A stretch of 64,000 bases of DNA from Pseudomonas viridiflava (GTDB lineage: Bacteria > Pseudomonadota > Gammaproteobacteria > Pseudomonadales > Pseudomonadaceae): contig NZ_UWFN01000095.1 in NCBI RefSeq assembly GCF_900602065.1, positions 1-64,000 on the forward strand, read 5' to 3'. The notes under the pieces were generated by a model. It made no database searches. It worked only from the letters and a program-made list of their open reading frames with translations, and was not told the DNA's origin. Shown one piece after another: positions 8,092-17,452 of the stretch. Position 1 is the stretch's first letter. Each line of letters begins with the position of its first letter. The translations under genes were made by a program, and so were the position numbers.

Positions 8092-8991
8092 TCACTTAGG
8101 CCCCAACGGCACCAACCACTGCCCCGCCTGCTGCGCCAGATGCTCAGTCAGTCGAGTCAACAACTGCCCGCCATTGCGCCAATGATGCCAGTACAGCGGC
8201 ACGTCCACCGGATTGTCTGCTGAGAATTCCACTAGCGAACCGCGCTTGAGTTGCTCGCGCACCTGTATCTCCGGGACCAGCCCCCAGGCCACTCCGGCTT
8301 CGGTCATGCGTAAAAAGCCTTCCGCCGATGGGCACACATGATGCTCGAACCCGCCTTCGATCCCTAGTGAAGCCAGATAACGATGCTGCAAAAGATCATC
8401 CGGACCAAACACCAGCGCCGGAACGCGAGCGAGTTTCTGCACATCGAAACCTTCAGGAAAGTTGCGGGCGATGAATGCCGGGCTGGCCAGGCCACGATAG
8501 CGCATGGCGCCCAGTAACAGACTGCGCGCACCGGCCACCGGGCGTTCACTGGCGCACAAGCAAGCCGCAACGTCGCCTGCCCGCATGCGTTTGAGGCCGA
8601 CGTCCTGATCTTCAACGACCAGATCCAGCAGCAGATTGTTCTGCGCACAGAAATCACCAATCGCTTCTGCCCACCACGTTGCCAGACTGTCGGCATTCAA
8701 CGCGATACGCAGGCGCTCCGGCATCCCCTCTTCATCCAGCGCCGGTACCTGGCTTTGCAGGTCACGCTCCAGCAGCCGCACTTGCTGCACATGGTTAAGC
8801 AAGCGCCGCCCGATGTCAGTGGGACTGGGTGGAGTGGCCCGGATCAACACGGGCTGACCCACGCGCGCTTCCAGCAGTTTGATCCGTTGGGATACCGCAG
8901 ATTGGGATAAACCCAGCACCTGCGCGGCACGCTCGAACCCGGCCTGCTCGATCACCGCCGCCAAAGCAGAAAGCAGTTTGTAGTCGAACAT
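8092..8991 (-). CDS. argP: LysR-type regulator ArgP (IciA)
   Basis: A 299-residue LysR-family activator. The N-terminal helix-turn-helix covers AAQVLGLSQSAVSQRIKLLE (about 22-41), and the rest is a periplasmic-binding-like effector domain. ArgP/IciA proteins sense arginine or lysine and activate argO. I chose the ATG at 8991 (MFDYKLLSAL, preceded by AGGAAAACTG) over a start 24 codons upstream that would extend toward the divergent gene. It is divergent from a LysE/ArgO exporter, the classic argP-argO arrangement, which supports the specific name. Confidence 0.86.
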   Translation of the reverse strand: MFDYKLLSALAAVIEQAGFERAAQVLGLSQSAVSQRIKLLEARVGQPVLIRATPPSPTDIGRRLLNHVQQVRLLERDLQSQVPALDEEGMPERLRIALNADSLATWWAEAIGDFCAQNNLLLDLVVEDQDVGLKRMRAGDVAACLCASERPVAGARSLLLGAMRYRGLASPAFIARNFPEGFDVQKLARVPALVFGPDDLLQHRYLASLGIEGGFEHHVCPSAEGFLRMTEAGVAWGLVPEIQVREQLKRGSLVEFSADNPVDVPLYWHHWRNGGQLLTRLTEHLAQQAGQWLVPLGPK

Positions 8992-9014
8992 CAGTTTTCC
9001 TAATGAGCGATCAG

Positions 9015-9032
9015 TAAGATTGGTTTTTCTTA
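9015..9032. promoter_or_regulatory. Candidate ArgP operator in the argP-argO intergenic region
   Basis: The 130-base divergent region contains the short dyad TAAGA-N8-TCTTA (9015-9019 and 9028-9032). LysR-type regulators bind such interrupted dyads beside divergent promoters. Only position and symmetry support it. Confidence 0.35.
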
Positions 9033-9121
9033 TACCTCGGGCAGCCCCACACTTGCTACACAAACCTGCTGGCCGTTCAGGCTTCGAAGCAGGCGGTTAA
9101 ATGCGCTGGAGCATACATTTC

Positions 9122-9724
9122 ATGTGGCAAAGTTATCTCAATGGTCTGCTGGTTGCCGGCGGATTGATCATGGCTATCGGCACGCAGAACGCCTTCGTTC
9201 TGGCGCAAAGCCTGCGTCGTGAACATCATTTACCCGTGGCGATGATATGCATTGTCTGCGATGCGATCCTGATCGCGGCCGGTGTGTTCGGCCTGGCCAA
9301 CGTGCTGGCACAAAATCCGACATTGCTGGCGATCGCACGCTGGGGCGGCGTGGTGTTTTTACTCTGGTACGGCAGCCTTGCCCTGCGCCGTGCCTGCTCA
9401 AGCCAGAGCCTGCAAAAAAGCGAGATCGTCGGCCAGCGCTCGCGCCGGGCCGTCCTGCTCAGCGCCTTGGCCGTGACCTTGCTCAACCCTCACGTCTACC
9501 TCGATACGGTATTGCTGGTTGGCTCGCTTGGCGCTCAGCAAAGTGTGCCTGAAGCTTATGTTGTGGGTGCGGCCAGTGCGTCATTGTTATGGTTCAGCAC
9601 CTTGGCGCTTGGCGCAGCCTGGCTGGCTCCCTGGCTGGCGCGCCCGGCCACCTGGCGACTGCTGGACCTGATGGTCGCGGTGATGATGTTCAGTGTTGCG
9701 GTGCAGTTGATCAGGGCTGCGTAG
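9122..9724 (+). CDS. argO: LysE/ArgO family basic amino acid exporter
   Basis: A 200-residue membrane protein with about six hydrophobic segments. It has the family signature GLIMAIGTQNAFVLAQSLRR near the N-terminus and LAVTLLNPHVYLDTVLLVGS in the middle. LysE/ArgO proteins export arginine and lysine, guarding against excess. I prefer the ATG at 9122 (MWQSYLNGLL) to one seven codons upstream because family members begin close to the first membrane segment. Its activator is probably the divergent argP product. A dispersed inverted repeat follows the gene. Confidence 0.86.
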   Translation: MWQSYLNGLLVAGGLIMAIGTQNAFVLAQSLRREHHLPVAMICIVCDAILIAAGVFGLANVLAQNPTLLAIARWGGVVFLLWYGSLALRRACSSQSLQKSEIVGQRSRRAVLLSALAVTLLNPHVYLDTVLLVGSLGAQQSVPEAYVVGAASASLLWFSTLALGAAWLAPWLARPATWRLLDLMVAVMMFSVAVQLIRAA

Positions 9725-9749
9725 CGCCAGAAGAGCTTGATGCAGTTTT

Positions 9750-9821
9750 TGTAGGAGCTGCCGAAGGCTGCGAAGCATTTGACCTGACACACCGCCATCG
9801 CAGCCTTCGGCAGCTCCTACA
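9750..9821. repeat. Inverted repeat, GTAGGAGCTGCCGAAGG family
   Basis: Perfect 24-bp arms at 9750-9773 and 9798-9821, loop 24 bases, same arm sequence as the element at 3445. It follows the argO stop by about 25 bases and is flanked by T-rich sequence on both sides. Confidence 0.9.
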
Positions 9822-10071
9822 GATTTTGTGTTCGCCGTACCACGGCAATTTTGTCCCGGACACAAAGCAATCGCCTTCAGGGAAGTATTCCCATTAGGCA
9901 AATCCTCTGGAACCTCTATCCCACACAGTTGTTGCGTGGTTAACGGGCAGACCCGGTGCTATGATCCTGACCCTGCGCCGCAAAGAGTACAAACTCGCCG
10001 GTGCATGTTCTGTCTGGCCGCCCGTGATCGGCCTTGCGCTCACCGCAACTGACCTGATTAGGAGATAAACC

Positions 10072-10653
10072 ATGGCTTTTGAATTGCCGCCGCTGCCGTA
10101 CGCCAAAGATGCTCTGGTACCGCACATTTCCGCAGAGACACTGGAATATCACCACGACAAGCACCACAACACCTACGTCGTGAACCTGAACAACCTGGTG
10201 CCTGGCACCGAGTTCGAAGGCAAAACCCTGGAAGAAATCATCAAGACCTCTTCGGGCGGCATCTTCAACAACGCCGCTCAGGTCTGGAACCACACGTTCT
10301 ACTGGGAATGCCTGGCGCCAAATGCTGGCGGCGAACCTACCGGCGCACTGGCTGACGCAATCAATGCGGCTTTCGGCTCGTTCGACAAGTTCAAAGAAGA
10401 ATTCAGCAAAACCTCTATCGGCACCTTCGGTTCCGGCTGGGGCTGGCTGGTGAAAAAACCAGACGGTTCCCTGGCTCTGGCCAGCACCATCGGTGCAGGC
10501 AACCCGATGACCAGCGGCGACACCCCGCTGCTGACCTGCGACGTATGGGAACACGCTTACTACATCGACTACCGCAACCTGCGTCCAAAGTACGTGGAAG
10601 CGTTCTGGAACCTGGTCAACTGGGACTTCGTAGCGAAGCAATTCGCTGCCTGA
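10072..10653 (+). CDS. sodB: Iron superoxide dismutase
   Basis: A 193-residue Fe-SOD converting superoxide to oxygen and hydrogen peroxide in the cytoplasm. The four metal ligands are His27 (in EYHHDKHH), His74 (WNHTFYW), Asp157 and His161 (DVWEHAYY). The sequence [10 protein letters not shown] and the short N-terminus are typical of the iron rather than manganese form. The ribosome site AGGAG precedes the ATG. A strong rho-independent terminator follows, separating it from bifA, which has its own long leader. Confidence 0.96.
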   Translation: MAFELPPLPYAKDALVPHISAETLEYHHDKHHNTYVVNLNNLVPGTEFEGKTLEEIIKTSSGGIFNNAAQVWNHTFYWECLAPNAGGEPTGALADAINAAFGSFDKFKEEFSKTSIGTFGSGWGWLVKKPDGSLALASTIGAGNPMTSGDTPLLTCDVWEHAYYIDYRNLRPKYVEAFWNLVNWDFVAKQFAA

Positions 10654-10670
10654 TTTCAGATCCAGTCAAG

Positions 10671-10697
10671 AAAACCCGGCATTGCCGGGTTTTTTTT
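10671..10697 (+). terminator. sodB rho-independent terminator
   Basis: Perfect 10-bp stem AAAACCCGGC / GCCGGGTTTT (10671-10680, 10684-10693) with a three-base loop and a run of T, 17 bases after the sodB stop. Confidence 0.93.
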
Positions 10698-10958
10698 CGT
10701 CGACAAACTGTATTTTAGGTATTGTCAGCGAGCGATAGCGGACTAATATCATTCGCTTGGGTTTTCAAGATTTCGTTCAAGTTTCAAAGGTTTTTGTCCG
10801 ACACAGTGAGAATGCCTGACTTTACGATAAAGTCGGGACGGAGCAAGGAAGCAGGTGACGAGGAGCAAAATCGCTGTTTGGCGATTTCGTTCTGGCTCAA
10901 CTGTTTTTTGATGGTTGCAAAGGCTTGATGCACCCAGCACGGATTAAGGAATAGCCAT
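10698..10958 (+). promoter_or_regulatory. GGA-rich, hairpin-bearing leader of bifA
   Basis: No gene is visible here. The region holds a perfect hairpin GACTTTA-CGA-TAAAGTC (10818-10834), a second AAATCGC / GCGATTT (10868-10874 with 10881-10887), and six GGA triplets at 10836, 10840, 10847, 10862, 10941 and 10948, the last overlapping the ribosome site. Clustered GGA motifs in a leader are the hallmark of RsmA/CsrA targets. Regulation is inferred; the motifs are visible. Confidence 0.45.
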
Positions 10959-13007
10959 TTGAAGCTGGAACTCAAAAACAGCCTGTCAGTAAAGCTGCTG
11001 CGCGTGGTGTTGCTTTCTGCACTGATCGTAGGCGTGGTCTTGAGTTGTGCGCAGATTGTCTACGATGCGTACAAGACTCGGCAGGCAGTGGCCAGCGATG
11101 CTGAACGAATCCTGGACATGTTTCGTGACCCGTCGACTCAGGCCGTTTACAGCCTGGACCGGGAAATGGGCATGCAGGTCATCGAGGGCCTGTTTCAAGA
11201 CAACGCGGTGCGGATGGCGTCTATCGGGCATCCGAACGAAACGTTGCTCGCCGAAAAATCGCGCCCCCTAAAAGCCTCCTCCACCCGCTGGCTGACCGAC
11301 CTGATTCTCGGCCAGGAGCGCAGCTTCACCACCCAATTGGTCGGCCGCAGTCCCTACAGCGAGTATTACGGCGACTTGCGCATCACGATGGACACCGCAA
11401 CCTACGGCGAAGGCTTCATCATCAATGCGGTGATCATTTTCATATCGGGTGTCCTGCGGGCGCTGGCCATGGGGCTCGTGTTGTATCTGGTTTACCACTG
11501 GCTACTGACCAAACCCCTGTCGCGCATCATCGAACACCTGACCAATATCAACCCGGATCGCCCCAGCGAACACCTGTTGCCGCTGCTCAAGGGCCATGAG
11601 AAAAACGAACTGGGCATCTGGGTCAATACCGCCAACCAACTGCTGGCCTCAATCGAGCGCAACACGCATTTGCGCCACGAAGCCGAGATAAGCCTGCTGC
11701 GCATGGCGCAGTACGATTTCCTGACCGGCTTGCCCAACCGCCAGCAATTGCAGCAGCAACTGGACAAGATTCTGATCGACGCTGGCCGCCTGCAACGCCG
11801 GGTTGCGGTGTTGTGTGTCGGGCTGGACGACTTCAAAGGCATCAACGAGCAATTCAGTTACCAGACCGGCGACCAACTGCTGCTGGCGCTTGCTGATCGT
11901 CTGCGCGGGCATAGCGGTCGGCTCGGCGCACTCGCCCGGCTGGGCGGCGATCAGTTCGCGCTGGTTCAGGCTGATATCGAACAACCTTATGAAGCCGCCG
12001 AACTGGCACAGAACATCCTGGATGATCTGGAAGCTCCGTTTGCCCTGGGCCAACAGGAAATCCGTCTGCGCGCCACCATTGGCATCACCCTCTTCCCGGA
12101 AGACGGTGACAGCACTGAAAAGCTGCTGCAAAAAGCCGAACAGACCATGACCCTGGCCAAGTCGCGCTCGCGCAACCGCTATCAGTTTTATATCGCCAGC
12201 GTGGACAGCGAAATGCGTCGGCGCCGGGAACTGGAAAAAGACCTGCGCGAAGCACTGCCGCGCAACCAGTTATTCCTGGTGTATCAGCCGCAAATCAGCT
12301 ATCGCGACAACCGGGTGGTCGGTGTCGAAGCCCTGATTCGCTGGCAGCATCCGGAACATGGCATGGTTCCGCCGGATCAGTTCATCCCCTTGGCGGAGCA
12401 GAACGGCTCGATCATCGCGATTGGTGAATGGGTACTGGATCAGGCCTGTCGTCAGTTGCGCGAATGGCATGATCAGGGCTTCACCGACCTGCGCATGGCG
12501 GTCAACCTGTCGACCGTCCAGTTACACCACTCGGAATTGCCGAGGGTGGTCAATAATCTGATGCAGATTTATCGCTTGCCCCCGCGCAGCCTGGAACTGG
12601 AAGTCACTGAAACCGGCCTGATGGAAGACATCAGCACCGCCGCCCAGCATTTGCTGAGCCTGCGCCGCTCCGGTGCGCTGATCGCCATTGACGACTTTGG
12701 TACGGGTTATTCGTCCCTCAGTTACCTGAAGAGCTTGCCCCTCGACAAGATCAAGATCGACAAGAGCTTCGTGCAGGACCTGATTGATGACGATGACGAC
12801 GCAACCATCGTGCGTGCCATCATTCAACTGGGGAAAAGCCTGGGCATGCAGGTCATCGCTGAAGGCGTGGAAACCGTCGAACAGGAGGCTTACATCATTT
12901 CCGAAGGCTGCCATGAGGGCCAGGGTTACCTGTACAGCAAACCGCTACCGGGCCGAGAACTGCTGGCTTATCTGAAACAGGCACAGCGCAGTAAGGCCGA
13001 GGTTTAA
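10959..13007 (+). CDS. bifA: c-di-GMP phosphodiesterase BifA (degenerate GGDEF plus EAL)
   Basis: A 682-residue inner-membrane protein: TM1 about 13-33, periplasmic sensor region, TM2 about 154-180, a linker, a GGDEF-like domain with the altered motif GGDQF (329-333), and an EAL domain with intact EALIRW (457-462), NLS (516-518), ETE-type segment (549-551), DDFGTGYSSL (578-587), Lys at 597-602 and EGVET (635-639). It should hydrolyse c-di-GMP, with the GGDEF domain probably regulatory. Position next to sodB and the GGDQF motif match BifA, which controls biofilm formation and swarming in Pseudomonas. It starts at TTG, eight bases after TAAGGA, so translation initiation may be limiting. Confidence 0.9.
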   Translation: MKLELKNSLSVKLLRVVLLSALIVGVVLSCAQIVYDAYKTRQAVASDAERILDMFRDPSTQAVYSLDREMGMQVIEGLFQDNAVRMASIGHPNETLLAEKSRPLKASSTRWLTDLILGQERSFTTQLVGRSPYSEYYGDLRITMDTATYGEGFIINAVIIFISGVLRALAMGLVLYLVYHWLLTKPLSRIIEHLTNINPDRPSEHLLPLLKGHEKNELGIWVNTANQLLASIERNTHLRHEAEISLLRMAQYDFLTGLPNRQQLQQQLDKILIDAGRLQRRVAVLCVGLDDFKGINEQFSYQTGDQLLLALADRLRGHSGRLGALARLGGDQFALVQADIEQPYEAAELAQNILDDLEAPFALGQQEIRLRATIGITLFPEDGDSTEKLLQKAEQTMTLAKSRSRNRYQFYIASVDSEMRRRRELEKDLREALPRNQLFLVYQPQISYRDNRVVGVEALIRWQHPEHGMVPPDQFIPLAEQNGSIIAIGEWVLDQACRQLREWHDQGFTDLRMAVNLSTVQLHHSELPRVVNNLMQIYRLPPRSLELEVTETGLMEDISTAAQHLLSLRRSGALIAIDDFGTGYSSLSYLKSLPLDKIKIDKSFVQDLIDDDDDATIVRAIIQLGKSLGMQVIAEGVETVEQEAYIISEGCHEGQGYLYSKPLPGRELLAYLKQAQRSKAEV

Positions 13008-13033
13008 GCCAAGACTTTACTCCACTCGGAACC

Positions 13034-13137
13034 TGTGGGAGCGGTGCTTGGTCTGGGCGGCATTCCGACGATAAGGCCGGACACGGTTCACTTTGGATCG
13101 CGTCCAGCCTTTATCTCGGGCAAGCACCGCTCCCACA
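13034..13137. repeat. Inverted repeat with TGTGGGAGCGGTGCTTG arms
   Basis: Perfect 17-bp arms (13034-13050, 13121-13137) around a 70-base loop, following bifA by 27 bases. The GTGGGAGCG core relates it to the REPIN family, but the GGTGCTTG extension is a separate subfamily. Confidence 0.85.
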
Positions 13138-13229
13138 AAATCCGCCATCATTCGCTTCTTGAATCGACACTACTTGTTACAACCCTGCCCGACTTCATCT
13201 TTCCTCAAAGGCAATAGGCCTTTACACCG

Positions 13230-13248
13230 AATGCAAATCTTTCGCATT
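13230..13248. promoter_or_regulatory. Candidate Fur box upstream of the imelysin cluster
   Basis: AATGCAAATCTTTCGCATT is a 19-base near-palindrome (outer AATGC/GCATT) about 60 bases before the first cluster gene. It fits the A/T-rich dyad pattern of Pseudomonas Fur sites. Imelysin proteins are often iron-regulated, which supports it, but the match is judged by eye. Confidence 0.5.
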
Positions 13249-13307
13249 ATGTTGCAGCTTTTTTTGGGCGCCTGGCGCCTTGAACCCTCTAGACGCAGGA
13301 TTCCGTC

Positions 13308-14666
13308 ATGATTCGTATGCCATTGGCAACCGCTAGTCTGCTGGCCATCGCTATTTCCCTCGCTGGTTGTGGCGACGAGAAAAAAGCTGCAGCACCAGCC
13401 ACCGCTTCCGCACCGGCTCCAGCGCCTGCTGCTGCACCCGCGCCCGAAGCGGCTGCTCCGGCACCGGCTTCGCAGTCCAGTGACGCTGCAGCCAAGGCAG
13501 TCGTCGCCAACTACGCCAACATGGTTTCCGCCGTATTCAGCGACGCTGAAGCCGCTGCTAAAACCCTGCAGACTGCGATCAACGAATTCCTCGCTACTCC
13601 GAATGACAAAACCCTCAAAGCTGCCCGCGACGCCTGGGTTGCTGCGCGCGTGCCTTACATGCAGAGCGAAGTCTTCCGCTTCGGCAACACGATCATCGAC
13701 GACTGGGAAGGACAGGTTAACGCCTGGCCCCTGGACGAAGGCCTGATCGACTACGTTGCCAAAGACTACCAGCACGCGCTGGGCAACCCGGGTGCCACTG
13801 CCAACATCATCGCCAACACCGAAGTTCAGGTCGGCGAAGACAAGGTCGACGTGAAGGAAATCACGCCTGAGAAACTGGCCAGCCTGAACGAGCTGGGCGG
13901 TTCCGAAGCCAACGTTGCGACCGGCTATCACGCCATCGAATTCCTGCTGTGGGGCCAGGACCTGCACGGTAACGAAGCAGGCGCTGGCGAGCGTCCAGCC
14001 TCTGATTACATCGAAGGTGCAGGCGGTACCGGCGGTCATAACGATCGTCGTCGCGCTTACCTGACCGCCGTGACCGATCTGCTGGTCAGCGATCTGGAAG
14101 AAATGGTCAACAACTGGAAGCCGGGTGTTGCCGACAACTATCGCGCCAGCCTGGAAGCCGAAAGCGGCGAGAGCGGTCTGCGTAAAATGCTCTTCGGCAT
14201 GGGCAGCCTGTCCCTCGGTGAACTGGCTGGCGAGCGCATGAAAGTAGCGCTAGAAGCCAACTCCAGCGAAGACGAGCACGACTGCTTCAGCGACAACACC
14301 CACAACTCCCATTTCTACAATGGCAAAGGCATCCGCAACGTTTACCTGGGCGAATACACCCGTACAGACGGCACCAAGGTTAGCGGTCCAAGCCTGTCTT
14401 CCCTGGTAGCCAAAGCCGATCCAGCCGCCGACGCTACCCTGCGTGCCGACCTGGACGCCACCCAGGCCAAGCTGCAAGCCATCGTCGACCAAGCCAACAA
14501 AGGTCAGCATTTCGACCAGTTGATCGCGGCTGGCAACACTGAAGGCAACCAGATCGTTCGCGACGCCATTGCCGCTCTGGTCAAACAGACCGGCGCCATC
14601 GAGCAAGCCGCTGGCAAACTCGGCATCACCGACCTGAACCCGGATAACGCCGATCACGAATTTTGA
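13308..14666 (+). CDS. icmP: Imelysin-family lipoprotein (IcmP-like, peptidase M75)
   Basis: A 452-residue exported protein. It has a lipobox LAGC with Cys21, then a low-complexity Ala/Pro linker (28-57), then the imelysin fold. The family GxHxxE motif is intact as GYHAIE (206-211), and EFLLWGQDLHG follows. The P. aeruginosa relative in the same position was described as an insulin-cleaving metalloproteinase. Imelysin proteins are more generally linked to iron uptake, and peptidase activity is debated for the family. It heads a four-gene same-strand cluster of exported proteins. A T-tailed hairpin at 14717 separates it from the rest. Confidence 0.85.
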   Translation: MIRMPLATASLLAIAISLAGCGDEKKAAAPATASAPAPAPAAAPAPEAAAPAPASQSSDAAAKAVVANYANMVSAVFSDAEAAAKTLQTAINEFLATPNDKTLKAARDAWVAARVPYMQSEVFRFGNTIIDDWEGQVNAWPLDEGLIDYVAKDYQHALGNPGATANIIANTEVQVGEDKVDVKEITPEKLASLNELGGSEANVATGYHAIEFLLWGQDLHGNEAGAGERPASDYIEGAGGTGGHNDRRRAYLTAVTDLLVSDLEEMVNNWKPGVADNYRASLEAESGESGLRKMLFGMGSLSLGELAGERMKVALEANSSEDEHDCFSDNTHNSHFYNGKGIRNVYLGEYTRTDGTKVSGPSLSSLVAKADPAADATLRADLDATQAKLQAIVDQANKGQHFDQLIAAGNTEGNQIVRDAIAALVKQTGAIEQAAGKLGITDLNPDNADHEF

Positions 14667-14716
14667 TCGACGTAGTTCGAGCGTTTGGTAATGAACGCTT
14701 TGAACGGATGAACTGA

Positions 14717-14754
14717 AAAATGCCGGTTGGCTTTGCTGACTGGCATTTTTTTAT
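14717..14754 (+). terminator. Terminator after icmP
   Basis: Stem AAATGCC / GGCATTT with a loop of about 16 bases, followed by a T run (14748-14754), about 50 bases after the icmP stop. It implies that the downstream genes rely partly on read-through or their own promoter. Confidence 0.75.
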
Positions 14755-14913
14755 GGACCCGGTTTTCGGAGGAGTCTGCCCATCGGGGATCGACCATCCG
14801 ATTTCGTAACAACACGTTGCACCACGTCAAGGCAAACGATAATCCCTCTTATTCAAAAAGGACGAGGCTGTTAAGCTTGCACGCCCCGATTTTTGGCTCG
14901 TTGCAGGATGGTT

Positions 14914-16341
14914 ATGGCTACGCGGCTGCGTCCCTTTGTTGTGTTGCTCAGTGCCCTGATGATGGGTGCGTGCGATGACGCCCCGCGTTTCACGCAGGCA
15001 GAGCCTGGCGAGGCGTTGGCGGGCGGCAGAGCGACGGTGAACAAGCGGGATGTGAATGCGTTCTCAATGCCGTCGGCGAACCTGTCGCCTGCGCGGCGTC
15101 TGGACTTCAGCGTCGGCAACAGTTTCTTCCGCAGCCCTTGGGTGATCGCCCCGTCCACGACCACCGCCCGTGACGGGCTGGGGCCGCTGTTCAATACCAA
15201 CGCGTGCCAGAACTGCCACATCAAGGATGGTCGCGGTCATCCTCCCGAGCCCAATGACGTCAATGCCGTGTCGATGCTGGTACGCCTGTCGATCCCTGAT
15301 GATCCGGCTCAGGCAGAGCTGATCAAGAAGAATGGCGTGCTGCCCGAGCCAACTTACGGCGGGCAGTTGCAGGACATGGCAGTGCCCGGTGTCGCTCCAG
15401 AGGGTCGTGTACGCATCGAGTACGAGCCCATGCCGGTCAGATTCCGCGATGGCACGGTGGTCGAGTTGCGCAAACCGACCTTGAGCATCACTCATCTGGG
15501 CTACGGCCCGATGCACCCGCAAACCCGCGCCTCGGTGAGGGTGGCCCCGGCGATGATTGGCCTTGGGCTGCTGGAAGCGATTCCCGACGCGGCGATTCTG
15601 GCCAATGCAGATCCCGACGACAAAGACGGCGACGGCATTAGCGGTCGACCGAACTGGGTGTGGGACGATGAGCAACAGACTGTCGTCATGGGCCGGTTTG
15701 GCTGGAAGGCCGGGCAGCCCACTCTGAATCAACAAAACGTGCATGCGTTTTCCGGTGACATGGGCCTGACGACCAGCCTGCGTAACTTCGACGATTGCAC
15801 ACCCGCACAAACCGACTGCCTTGCGGCCCCCAACGGCAATGGCCCGGGCGGCGAGCCGGAGGTCAGCGACAATATCTTGCGGCTGGTGCTGTTCTATAGC
15901 CGTAACCTGGGTGTTCCCGCCCGTCGCAACATAGAAAATCCCCAAGTGCTGGCCGGTAAAAACCTGTTCTACAAGGCAGGCTGCCAGCAATGCCATACGC
16001 CACAGTTCAAGACGCGTCATGATGCCGCCGAGCCGGAACTGGCCAATCAGGTGATCCGCCCCTACAGCGACCTGTTATTGCATGACATGGGCGATGAGTT
16101 GGCTGACAATCGCACCGAATTTCAGGCGACAGGGCGCGAATGGCGCACGCCGCCTCTGTGGGGCATAGGTCTGACGCAAACCGTCAGCGGCCACACTCAG
16201 TTTTTGCACGACGGACGCGCCCGCAATCTGCTCGAAGCGGTGCTCTGGCACGGAGGCGAAGCACAAGCCGCGCAGCGGCAGGTATTGGCTTTCGATGCCG
16301 AACAACGCGCAGCACTGCTGGCGTTTCTGAATTCGTTATGA
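14914..16341 (+). CDS. Di-heme cytochrome c-like lipoprotein (DUF1111 thiol oxidoreductase family)
   Basis: A 475-residue exported protein with lipobox MGAC (Cys20) and two c-type heme sites, CQNCH (98-102) and CQQCH (357-361). It belongs to the DUF1111/COG3488 family, which resembles MauG and di-heme peroxidases. An acidic DPDDKDGDGISG loop (233-244) could bind calcium. I chose the ATG at 14914, five bases after AGGA, over upstream TTG and ATG codons. It is flanked by two imelysin-family genes, a pairing common in proteobacteria and thought to handle iron in the periplasm. The exact reaction is unknown. Confidence 0.83.
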   Translation: MATRLRPFVVLLSALMMGACDDAPRFTQAEPGEALAGGRATVNKRDVNAFSMPSANLSPARRLDFSVGNSFFRSPWVIAPSTTTARDGLGPLFNTNACQNCHIKDGRGHPPEPNDVNAVSMLVRLSIPDDPAQAELIKKNGVLPEPTYGGQLQDMAVPGVAPEGRVRIEYEPMPVRFRDGTVVELRKPTLSITHLGYGPMHPQTRASVRVAPAMIGLGLLEAIPDAAILANADPDDKDGDGISGRPNWVWDDEQQTVVMGRFGWKAGQPTLNQQNVHAFSGDMGLTTSLRNFDDCTPAQTDCLAAPNGNGPGGEPEVSDNILRLVLFYSRNLGVPARRNIENPQVLAGKNLFYKAGCQQCHTPQFKTRHDAAEPELANQVIRPYSDLLLHDMGDELADNRTEFQATGREWRTPPLWGIGLTQTVSGHTQFLHDGRARNLLEAVLWHGGEAQAAQRQVLAFDAEQRAALLAFLNSL

Positions 16342-16374
16342 CTTCTTTCATTTAAAAACTATAAGGAGCCGGAC

Positions 16375-17439
16375 ATGTTCCGTCCCAAGTTGCTCTTCAC
16401 CAGCCTTGCTGCGCTCGCCCTCGGTGCCTGCGCACCGTCGGACCCGCAAGCGGTCACTTCGGCAGCGATTGCCAAGCAAGTGATCCTGCCGACCTACAGC
16501 CGCTGGGTTGATGCTGATCGCAAGTTGGCGACAAGCGCTTTGGCTTTCTGTGAGGGCAAGACTGATCTGGCCACCGCCCGTGCCGATTTCCTCTACGCCC
16601 AGAAGACCTGGGCCGAGTTGCAGCCGTTGCTGATCGGGCCTTTGGCCGAGGGTAATCGCTCCTGGCAGGTGCAGTTCTGGCCAGACAAGAAGAATCTTGT
16701 CGGCCGTCAGGTGGAACAACTGGTGACGGCCCAGCCGCAGATCAGCCCTGACGCACTGGCCAAGTCCAGCGTGGTGGTCCAGGGCCTGTCCGCTTATGAA
16801 TACATTCTGTTCGATGCCGCCATCGACATGGCCAACGCCGAACAAAAAGCCCGTTATTGCCCATTGCTGACGGCAATTGGCGAACGCCAGAAAGCCCTGG
16901 CTGAAGAGATCCTCAGCCGCTGGAACAGCAACGACGGGATGCTCGCGCAACTGAGCAAATTCCCCAACCAGCGCTACGCAGATTCCCACGAAGCCATCGC
17001 CGAGCTACTGCGTGTGCAAGTCACCGCACTGGATACTCTGAAGAAAAAACTCGGTACACCGCTGGGTCGCCAGAGCAAAGGCCAGCCGCAGCCATTCCAG
17101 GCGGACGCATGGCGTAGCCAATCATCCCTGAGCAGCCTCGAAGCAAGTCTGGGAAGCGCCCAGACGGTGTGGGCCGGCGTGGACAACAAAGGTCTGCGTG
17201 GACTGTTGCCCGCCGAGCAGAAACCGCTGGCAGACAAGATCGACGCTGCTTACGCTGCCAGTCGCAAACTGCTGTCGGAGCTCAAGCCGCCGCTCGCCGA
17301 TTTGCTGGCCAGCGAAGAGGGTCGCCAACAGTTGAACGCCTTCTACGACAGCCTCAACGTCGTGCATCGTCTGCATGAAGGCGAATTGGCCAAGGCGCTG
17401 GGCATCCAGTTGGGCTTCAACGCCAACGACGGCGACTGA
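16375..17439 (+). CDS. Imelysin-like lipoprotein lacking the HxxE histidine
   Basis: A 354-residue protein with lipobox LGAC (Cys19) and the helical imelysin fold. Where imelysins carry GxHxxE, this one reads GLSAYE (about 139-144), so the His is replaced by Ser and any M75-type metal site is altered. It follows the di-heme gene by 33 bases with AAGGAG before its ATG, and is followed after 13 bases by a DUF1513 gene, so the three form an operon. Probable role: periplasmic binding partner of the di-heme protein, by analogy with other clusters; not proven. Confidence 0.82.
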   Translation: MFRPKLLFTSLAALALGACAPSDPQAVTSAAIAKQVILPTYSRWVDADRKLATSALAFCEGKTDLATARADFLYAQKTWAELQPLLIGPLAEGNRSWQVQFWPDKKNLVGRQVEQLVTAQPQISPDALAKSSVVVQGLSAYEYILFDAAIDMANAEQKARYCPLLTAIGERQKALAEEILSRWNSNDGMLAQLSKFPNQRYADSHEAIAELLRVQVTALDTLKKKLGTPLGRQSKGQPQPFQADAWRSQSSLSSLEASLGSAQTVWAGVDNKGLRGLLPAEQKPLADKIDAAYAASRKLLSELKPPLADLLASEEGRQQLNAFYDSLNVVHRLHEGELAKALGIQLGFNANDGD

Positions 17440-17452
17440 CCGGGAGATCACG

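Noticed and set aside
13170..14039. 289-codon frame on the minus strand across icmP
   Set aside because: Antisense shadow of a well-supported gene; no family features and Gly/Ser-rich translation of the Ala/Pro linker.
14831..14860. Second Fur-like site (ACGATAATCCCTCTTATTC) before the di-heme gene
   Set aside because: Only one half resembles the motif and symmetry is poor.
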